This document shows, piece by piece, positions 56,230 to 64,000 of a stretch of DNA of 64,000 bases. The position numbers were made by a program, and so were the translations under genes. This DNA is from Sporobolomyces roseus. Lineage: Eukaryota > Basidiomycota > Microbotryomycetes > Sporidiobolales > Sporidiobolaceae. Position 1 is the first letter of the stretch. Each line of letters opens with the position of its first letter. The notes under the pieces are model-generated. The model did not search any database. It was given only the letters and a program-made list of their open reading frames with translations, and had not been told where the DNA came from. Location of the stretch: NCBI GenBank assembly GCA_016617785.1, contig JADILM010000009.1, positions 62,001 through 126,000 on the forward strand, read 5' to 3'.

Positions 56230-57490
56230 TCACCTCTCGAAGATCAGTCCTTGTTCATCAAGCAGCGTTCGAAAGAGAGAGATTCCGGTGCTCACCCTTC
56301 CCATCATCCCTTTCTTCCCATCCCCTTCGATCCTCTTGTAAGCCTCATCCAATTTCTCCCTCAACACTTGTTTCTCCCTCTCATCCCTCCAATTACCCAA
56401 CATACTATCTCTTCTCTTCCTCGTCTTCCCACCCCCTCCCAACTCTTTCTGCTTTCCTTCACCGACTAGTACTAACGCGGGGGTCGGAGCGGAAGGAGGG
56501 AAAAGTTCTGCGAGTGAGGGAAGGTCTGAGAGGGTCGAGAATTGACCGCCTGAAGGTAAGGGAGGGAGAGGGGGGGAGGAGAATGAGATACTGAGTTTCT
56601 TCTGATAGGAGGAGGAGGAAGATCGACGCTTGAAAGAGAATTTGGATAGTGAAGAGAATCGAGAGGAGGTCGAACGGATTGAAGAAGGTTTCGAACCGGC
56701 TTGAGAGGGGAACGAGCTCGAGGTAGGGGAGGTTTGAGGAGTTGATGCGAGAGAGGAGTAAGGTGAACTCGCACAGGTGAGGGAAGAAGAATCGGATTGC
56801 TTTCGAGGAGGGTTGACGACGAGGTTTGCGAATGGATCGTTAGTGAGTGTGGTAGGAGGGAGAGGAGGAACTTTGACTGATGGAGGAGGGAGAGAGGGTC
56901 GAGAACCTTGAGAGATTGAAGCTCGACGGGAATAAATCGGGTGGGGATCAATCGATCTTTCCGCCTCTTTCGTAGCCTCGAGTAATAATCTCTCTTCTTC
57001 CTCCCTCTCCTTCCTCGCTGCTTCACATCCTTCCAACCATTTCCTACAATTCGTGAATCTTCCATCCTCGACTACTTCCTTCTCCTTCTCCTCCTCGACT
57101 GCAACCGGTACTTTCGTCTCGACAATGAAAGAGTGTTTCATCTTTGGAGACAAATCCACTCGATCTGGGAGAGAGGGAAGGGTCTTGACTTGGAGTGAAG
57201 GCGGAGAGATTGAAACTGTGAAAGAGAAATGTTTGAAAATCTCTTCGAAATCTTCTTCTACCTCCTCCTTCTCCTTCACGAAGGGTTGCAGTGGAAGAGG
57301 TGGGGAGAAAATTGTGTTGATATTGGGTTGCGGAGAGAAGGAGGAGAGGGATTCTTCGATTACGGGGGAGAGAAGGGAAAAGGTAATGGTTGGTGGAGCG
57401 ACGTTCTAAGGAGTGGTATCGCTGAGTCGATGTCATTCATGGCCGGGACGTTGAGAGGGGAAGAGATGGAGAGGTACTCACGGGAGACAT
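56230..57490 (-). CDS. Unrecognised Ser/Pro-rich protein with C-terminal helix
   Basis: Exon 1 is 57490-57482 (MSP, 9 nt before GTGAGT) and exon 2 is 57405-56230, giving 394 residues. The join extends the open frame that would otherwise begin at 57279, and gives a natural start (NVAPPTITFSLLSPVIEESL). I do not recognise a family. Visible: an acidic KEKEEVEEDFEEIF stretch, a charged helix WLEGCEAARKEREEEERLL that could coil, a long Ser/Pro/Arg-rich disordered centre, and a C-terminal helix (REKQVLREKLDEAYKRIEGD) ending LFRTLLDEQGLIFER. The layout suggests a cytoskeletal or signalling scaffold, but that is speculation. Confidence 0.6.
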
Positions 57491-57835
57491 CTTGACTCGT
57501 TCAGGGATTCGTTTAGATCCAGCTAAAAACGAGATTGAACTAGGTTTGGGTTTCGAGAAGTGAGAGAGCGAGCGACGGGATAGATTGTGGCGTGTTGATA
57601 ATCAGAAGCAAACGAAGAAAGAAAGAAAGGAAGAAAGAGAGAGCAGAAGAAGAAGCGAGCGTCTGTGAGCGAAACCTCTGAAAACTCGTCTCCTAAGCGC
57701 AAGCCAGTCCTCAAACATCCATTTCTCTCGCCTCCTCCCAGCTCCAAAACCAGCCAGTCCTCCTCCTTTCTCTTCTGCCGAGGAATAGGCGAAAATCTCG
57801 GCGAAGAAGAAGATTCCGATTTGAACCATCCCTGC
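57491..57835 (-). other. Intergenic region
   Basis: About 345 bp between tandem minus-strand genes, with a GAAA/GAAAG-rich purine tract at about 57617-57655. No gene. Confidence 0.5.
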
Positions 57836-59096
57836 CTAGCTTAGCTTTCCAGCCCCTTCCCTTGTCTCCCCTCTCCGTTCTCCCTCGCTCACCCCCCCTT
57901 CGCTCAAAGCTCGAGCTTGTCGACTAATCCATTCCCTAATCCCAGTACTCCCCATCTTAGTTTCAACCCTGACTTTTTCAACCCCCTTCCCTTGATCCCC
58001 CTGATCCGTAGAAGTATCGATACTCCCATCGTCTGCAACCAGGTTGATCGTGTACATGTCTAGAATTGAAAGGTTCCTTTCGCTTCGGAGTTTATTGACT
58101 ACTCATTTCGAAACGTCAGTTTCGAGGAAAGGGAAGGGGGAACAGAGGGGAAGAGAAGGGGGGACGTACTCGCTGCGCCACCAGACGAGGTCTCTGATGA
58201 TACTACGAGAGCTTGGATGTCGGGATCTGTAGCTGTTGGGCCATACACATCCTGAAAATTCGAACGAGAGATCAGTTTTGTGAGCTCGAGGAGTTGAGAT
58301 GATGGAGGAGGAGGAGGAAGGAGGACGTACTTGTAAAGGTACTACTTGATGTTGTATTGTCGGTCTGATCAGTTCGATGAAATCTTCAACAGCCTTGATT
58401 CGAGTCGAAATGGATTCCAAATATTCTTTAAACTGTTTCTTTCCCAACAAAGCATCGTCTGTACTCCTCGAAACCGAATTCAGCACGCTCCTCGTGAGTA
58501 GCTGAGGAATAGAACAGTCTGAGAAACGTACCTGATACACCGACGATAAGTTTTCGACTCGCGATTGAACAAGCCATAGATAATAAAATTTTGTGCCCAG
58601 CGTGTAAATGATCGAAAGTACCACCCATCGCAACTACCTCATAGCTCCCCCCTGGCTCACCTCTCACCCCTCTCTCCTCCTCATCGCCGGAATAAGTCCA
58701 ATCGATTGAGTTTGCGTTTGAGGGGACGCAGAATGGGATCCCTCTCATTGAATCGATTATTACATCTATCCTGGAGAGGGGTTTGTTTTGATGTAGGAAT
58801 TGAGTGGTTGCGGTTGAATAGATTGAGGCTAGAGAGGATTCGAGAGGGGTCCAGAGGGAAACGGGAGAAAGTGGGGGAGAAGGAGAGGAGGAGGAGGAGC
58901 TTGAGGAAGGATGGGTGGATTGGGAGGGTGAAGACCAGGGTGATGGATTGGTGGAGGAGGTGGAAGTACGGATTAGGATTAGGAGGGAAGAGGTTGAATG
59001 GGAACTAGATGAAACGATTGGGAGGTGAGAAGTGGAAGAGAGGAACGTAGAGAGGGAGGGGAAAGATAGCGTAAGGTATGTATCGTATTCTGCCAT
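57836..59096 (-). CDS. CAB4: Phosphopantetheine adenylyltransferase
   Basis: Adenylyltransferase making dephospho-CoA from 4'-phosphopantetheine and ATP in CoA synthesis. Exons 59096-58532, 58458-58331, 58251-58170 and 58059-57836 give 332 residues. The nucleotidyltransferase signature VAMGGTFDHLHAGHKILL (HxGH) is followed by KLIVGVSG and, after splicing, DDALLGKKQFKEYLESI, as in eukaryotic PPAT. The C-terminal NMYTINLVADDG and STGIREW blocks correspond to the end of the domain. The N-terminal ~150 residues are Ser/Pro-rich and poorly conserved, as in yeast Cab4. No dephospho-CoA kinase domain is fused. Confidence 0.88.
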
Positions 59097-59209
59097 TGTC
59101 TAGAGTGAGTTGAAAGCTGAGTTTGAGGTGGTTGGTGAGAAGGAGGAGAAAGAGGAATCTCGGACTTTGCTCTCTTCCACTTCACTCCACCTAGTTCGCA
59201 TTTACTGGG

Positions 59210-60278
59210 ATGGCTACCGAGAAACTATTGATCAAGACCTCGAATGGACCCGTAAAAGGATTTATGGATACTCATCCAGTTCAACAATATTCCACTCAAT
59301 CCTCGGCCACTCGAGGTCACCTCGCTCCAGTCCTCAAATGGCTAGTAAATCACTCTCTCTGCTTAATCTACACCCTCTATGTTCCTCACTGATCAACCGA
59401 TGACCAATTAAAGGGTATTCCATATGCTAAAGCCGAACGGTTTCATCGACCTACGAATCCGCATCCTTGGGAGGAAGAAAAGGAATGTTTCGAGTTTGGG
59501 ACAATGTTCCCTCAACCACAAGGAATGACCGAACAATTGTTGAGCAAATTACCGGGTTTCGTTTTGAGGAGTCAGATCAAACAAAGTGAACAGAGTCATT
59601 TCGTCAATGTGTTTGCACCAGGGGATCTCAAAGAGGGTGAGAAACTACCTGTAATGGTGAGTGACACTCTTGTTATCGATCTGCGGAACTGTGCGAGATC
59701 GAACGCTGATGAGATTACGATCTTGCGAAACTTGAAATAGGTTTTCATCTAGTACGTTCTCCCTTCTCCCCCTTCCCCGTCTTCTTCCTCGGATTTCACG
59801 CATCTACTGACCTCGTATACTCCCTCTCCAGCGGCGGAGCATTAAACACCGGTTCCTCCGATCGATTCTTCTACGACCCTACCTCTCTCGTCCGCTCTCA
59901 ATCCCCATCCCAACGCTGCATCCTAGTAACCGGTAACTACCGTATCAACATATTCGGATTCCTCTCTTCACCCGATCTATCAGCCTCTGATCCCTCAGGT
60001 CTAAGTGGGAATTATGGGTTGTATGATTGTATAAAACTATTTGAATGGGTACGTTTTCTCTTTCCCCCCTAGCTCTTTCACGGAAAAAGCTGATAAGAGA
60101 GAAAATGAGAGAATGTAGGTACAAGAGAATATAGGAGAGTTTGGTGGTAATCCTAGGGAAGTGACCGCATTCGGTCAAAGTGCAGGAGCATTCTTGATTT
60201 CCTACTTGCTAATCTCGGGCAAACGTCTCTTCAATCGAGCGATCCTTCAATCCGGCGCTCAGAAAACTATGGTACCTT

Positions 60279-60313
<35 letters not shown>

Positions 60314-61497
60314 TCCCCTCCCTCATTCTTCACTTAACTCCTCTCTTGTTTCGCGTAGGGTATTCGACCTCCTTCCTCAGCCTATCCCGCACTCCCCTCG
60401 ATCCTTTCCTCCCTGCGCGAATCCTCCCCCTCCTCTTCTCCCCTCGATCTCCTCTATTCCGCTTCAACCTCGGAACTCTTATCCCTTCACACTTCTCATC
60501 ATTCACTAGAATCAGTTTCCCTCACTCTCGAACCCTCATCCTCGTCTCACTCAATCTTCACGTCCTCCTCAATCTCCCGCCTCGAACAAGGTTCAATAGA
60601 TCCTTGGATCTCATCCCTTATTTTAGGAACAACACAAGATGAAGGAACAGTTTTCGCTTATGGAGCTAAACTCTCCAACCCACTCAATTTCGATAAATGG
60701 ATCAACCGTTTCTCTTCTGAAACTCAGGAGAAAGCACGAGCGAAATACCTTGAGCCTTTTGGGGGAGTTCATCCGAAAGAGGGAGAATGTGAATTGAAGG
60801 ATTTACCGGGAAGTAGGTTGTTGAGTGATCAGATTTTTGTTAATCCGGTTTGGGAACTCGCCAAGGCCGTTAGGGGTGAGGGGAGAGAGGTTTGGATGTA
60901 TAGGTTGAGGACCGGGGTTAAGAATATTTTGGATAATAGTCCTTTTGGAATCATGTACGTTTTCTCCTCTCTCTCTCTCTCTCTCTGAGCTTAAATGGTT
61001 CTCGATGACGATATCCAGGCATTCAATGGATTTACCTTTGATTTTCATTTGTTCTTCATTATGGTCCGAAGACCTTTCTTCAAACGACGCAAAGACTTCA
61101 AAAGCACTAGGATCACGTTGGTTGAATTACGGGACTACAGGTCAACCAGGTAACGTCTCTCTCCTAAACTCTTCATTTTTCTCTCTACGAAACTGATGGC
61201 CAATCGGGTGAGTCTACAGATGAAGATTGGGTTCCGTTTGAGGCGGAGAAAGAGAAAGCTAGTTGTTTAGTATTTGAGGAAGGAGGGGTTACGAAGAATG
61301 AGACTTTGAGTGGGTTCGAAGAGGAAATGGTTAGGTTAGTGGTTGAGCCTGAGAAGAAAGAGGAAGGACAAGAAGAGGGGGATGAGACTCTTGGGGTGAG
61401 TAAACGCCTTTCTCTTGCTTAAGGTTTGGGCTTCAGGAAAGGAGGAGGCGAAGCTGACGAGTATTGGTGAATTCGGGAATAGACTACGACTGAGTAA
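59210..61497 (+). CDS. Type-B carboxylesterase (alpha/beta hydrolase)
   Basis: Carboxylesterase/lipase family hydrolase without an evident signal peptide, so perhaps cytosolic. Exons 59210-59344, 59414-59656, 59741-59751 (11-nt microexon), 59832-60048, 60119-60271, 60359-60954, 61019-61149, 61220-61395 and probably 61483-61497. If the last intron is retained the protein ends at 61422 instead. Motifs: [13 protein letters not shown] near the start, [12 protein letters not shown] (oxyanion region), nucleophile Ser in [10 protein letters not shown] (GQSAG replaces the usual GESAG), acid in [10 protein letters not shown] and His in [10 protein letters not shown]. The tail is acidic. Substrate unknown. 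Confidence 0.85.
60278..60313 (+). repeat. (TC)n microsatellite in an esterase intron
   Basis: A run of about 14-15 TC dinucleotides, continuing into a pyrimidine-rich stretch, inside the intron before exon 6. A shorter TC run lies in the next intron (about 60968-60987). Confidence 0.8.
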
Positions 61498-62133
61498 AAT
61501 GGAGAGATCTTTCGAGTGCTTCTGGAGTCGACAGTAAGCTATAACTCGGAAAGTACTCGGGGTTGGACAGTGTCTCGGGAGGGAGATAAGCGAAGGAGGG
61601 GTATATCATATCATAATCTTGGAAAGAAATCAGTTTAACTCGTTCTCTCTTTCGATTTGCTTTACTACGCGATCTCTGACTGCGAGTCTCTGAACATGAT
61701 GCGACACCACTGAAGGGTGCGCAAAGTATCCTCGATGAAGTTGAGTCGTCGACAGGGTTTCAGAGGGTTCAAACAGAGACGCGGAACCGAAATGAAGTCG
61801 TTACATGACAAGTGAGAGCTATGTATGTTAAGCGAGCAGCGAGAGGGAAAACTAGGAATAGAGTAGGCAAGCAAAAGATTACGACAGAGGTAGACAGAGG
61901 AGTAGCGAAGGAAACAAATTAGGCCGTGAGGGGAAGAAAGCAACAGAAGAGAGAGAGAGAGAGAGGGAGATAATCTAGGGCGAGAGAGAGAGCCAAAGCG
62001 AAAGAGAGTGTCTATAGGTTTGTAGGTGATGAATACTGATAAGAGGAGTTAAAGGAGTCGTTACAGAAATAGCGTTGGATCGAATCGAGTGAAATTGTTT
62101 TTGTTCGTGAGCGTGAAGTGTCTATAGATCCCC
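61498..62133. other. Convergent intergenic region
   Basis: About 640 bp between convergent genes. It contains a (GA)n tract around 61950-61992. An open minus-strand stretch at 61665-61943 has no domain character. Confidence 0.5.
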
Positions 62134-63670
62134 CTAGTTCGCGCTACCACTCCATTGAATGGGACACACGACGTTTGTGACAGTCGCTTCCCTCTTTCCC
62201 TCCCCTATAACACCCATAATGGAACTCGTGACCTCGACGGTCAAATTCAAGGGTTCTCGATAAGTCGATGCGTAGATGTGAGCGCAAGAAGACTTCATGA
62301 TTGAGACTATTCAACAATTGTACATTCCCTCAATCAGCTCGAGGAAAGAGAAGCGAAAGGAGAAGAGAGAGAGAGACAGTACGAACAAGTTTGATCTGAA
62401 TCTGAGGAGTAATTCCCAGAGAACAAGATTGGGAACTATTCACAACATCCACAGTCAGCTAGGGAAGAGGATTGAGATAGGCAGAGTGAGAGGAGAGGAA
62501 GATGTACCTCGTAAGAAGTGACTTGTTTCCCAGGAATCGAAATCTCTCCATCTGACCAAGTCGTCCTACCAATCTCATCCCCCGTCTCACGTAACTTGAC
62601 TGAGATCCCGAAGGAAGAGTATTTGACGGGAACGTAGGAAGATGTGGCGTCGACTGTACGCCTCGAGTCTATGAATCAGTATTTGAGAGGCAGAGATTCG
62701 AAGCGAGAGGGACGTACGCGCAAAGATTAGGTTTCCTCGGAAAGAGTAGGAGACGGGATCGGTTGAGGTTATGTAAGGGTTCTCATCGGTTGAGGTAAAG
62801 ACTACTGAGGGGACTTTTTGATCTCTGAAAGTGATGGTTGGAGTTCGAGGAATACAGAAGTAGAGAATCAAGATCAACCTGCACGATTAACAACCACTTA
62901 TCAGTGACACTGATCGAGTCAAGATAGAGGGAAGTGTAGAATGCGCACCCTAGAAGGAAGAGTAAAACCGCAGGAACGACAATTTTCCATTTTCTCTTTG
63001 CCTTGTCCCAAGTTCCTCCTACGAATCCTTTCATTTCCTGTCTCTTTCTCCTACTCTTTGCGAACTTCCTATCATTCTTCTCATTCAACCCTTCACCCCT
63101 ACTCCAATCCCCCGAAATCTTCGGCATCGCAACCGTCTCATAAGCACCTCCTTCAAATTTCGCCGTACTCGAAATTTGCTCCTTCAATTGATAAGTTGAT
63201 CCTCCACCTGGGTTTTGTAAAGTAGACATGGTTCCTGAAGTAGACATTCGAGGGTTCAAAGGAGGAGGTAATCGAGATTGACGGTTCTTTTCAACTTGGG
63301 AGAAATCTCGATAAGTTCCGAACCCTCCTCCTTCTTCTTCATCGGATGAATCTGAATCCTCTTCTTCATGATGATCTCTATACGGTGAGTTGTTCTGTTG
63401 AGGGAGTAAATTGGTCGAAGCAGTTTGAGGTTGTCCTTCACTTCCTCCTCCTGTATCAGGTTGAAGAGCGTAGAGATCTGCAGAGGAGTATCTGGAATGA
63501 GCTAGATGAGGTGGAGTAGGATGAGCGAGGGGTGCGTAGAGAGGTGAACGAGAATTGGAGGATTGGGCAGAAGGAGTTCGATCTGGTGGAGGGGACTGAG
63601 ATTGGGGTGGATAACCCGTCATTTGTGAAGAGTAGCGTTGTTGATAATCACCTGATTGACGCGTGGTCAT
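62134..63670 (-). CDS. Single-pass membrane protein with LEA-2-like domain
   Basis: Exon 1 (63670-62949) encodes a ~220-residue Pro/Ser/Gln-rich cytosolic region with acidic (EEEDSDSSDEEEGGG) and basic (KFAKSRRKRQEMK) patches. A transmembrane segment (KIVVPAVLLFLLGLILILYF) is completed by exon 2 (62878-62718). The lumenal or extracellular part, TPTITFRDQKVPSVVF, then VDATSSYVPVKYSSFGISV, SIPGKQVTSYE, LTVDVVNSSQSC and finally VEVTSSIMGVIGEGKR with a CPIQWSGSAN end, resembles the LEA-2/Tag1-type beta-sandwich of fungal membrane proteins. Exon 3 begins near 62670, exon 4 near 62464 and exon 5 near 62306. The first ATG after the upstream stops was taken as start. Function unknown. Confidence 0.65.
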
Positions 63671-64000
63671 TTCCAGCTCGAGTGGGAGGGAGATGGGAGA
63701 GTGTTAACAGAGATCGAGAGAGGGGATCGGCCTGAGAGACGGACGGGTTCGAGAGGTCGCGCTACTTTGTACTTGAGTGTTCTATCGAGTGCTGTAGACG
63801 AGACAGGAGTAGATTGAATCGTGAAGCAAGAGAGAAATCAGGCGCAAAGTTGAAGGGAAACCAAGGAAAAATGCTTTCGCAAATTCGGAACAATCGCACC
63901 ACTCAAATCAAACCTCACAAACTTGAACTACGGCCACTTCAACTCTGACAATTCAATGTGTACAACAAGCTACGATCAAAGCGATTCACATCTCCGTCTC
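63671..64000. other. Upstream region of the LEA-2-like gene
   Basis: 330 bp to the window edge. It contains CTTTCGCAA at about 63874-63882, about 200 bp upstream of the LEA-2-like start, matching the motif seen before other genes. No gene. Confidence 0.45.

Overview
The window reads as intron-dense nuclear DNA of a basidiomycete fungus, most likely a red-yeast-type Pucciniomycotina (inferred from protein style, not proven). Nearly every gene is cut by short introns of about 50-110 nt with GTRNGT-type donors, CTGAY branch sites and YAG acceptors. No rRNA gene, complete tRNA or CRISPR array was seen.

Layout. 0-5 kb: the first exon of an ETT1/Nro1-like gene leaving the left edge, a mitochondrial carrier and a FUN14-family protein. 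5.3-13.8 kb: four F-box-like genes. 14-24.3 kb: a glutathione S-transferase, a Zn2Cys6 regulator, an APC-type permease and a secreted agmatinase-like ureohydrolase, with a degenerate inverted fragment of the ureohydrolase upstream of the permease. 24.4-31.2 kb: NUP155/170 nucleoporin and TMA20/MCT1. 31.5-35 kb: two more F-box-like genes. 35.4-39.3 kb: a CFEM-like GPI protein and CK2 alpha. 39.6-56 kb: three paralogous MYND-finger genes, with a second ETT1/Nro1 gene between the first two. 56.2-63.7 kb: an unrecognised Ser-rich protein, phosphopantetheine adenylyltransferase, a type-B carboxylesterase and a LEA-2-like membrane protein.

The standout is a 6.76-kb tyrosine-recombinase retrotransposon (DIRS order, Ngaro-like) at 45370-52127. 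It has gag, RT/RNase H and tyrosine-recombinase ORFs in an A1-ORFs-B1-A2-B2 split-direct-repeat arrangement. It lies antisense inside one intron of the middle MYND gene, and all eight coding exons of that gene remain open in phase around it.

Other structure: the two ETT1/Nro1 copies form an inverted pair about 41 kb apart with identical N-termini and diverged centres. The F-box-like genes fall in two subfamilies, each with its own conserved intron. A CTTTCGCA motif recurs upstream of unrelated genes. Exon junctions below were worked out by eye from splice signals, reading phase and paralogue or family comparison.
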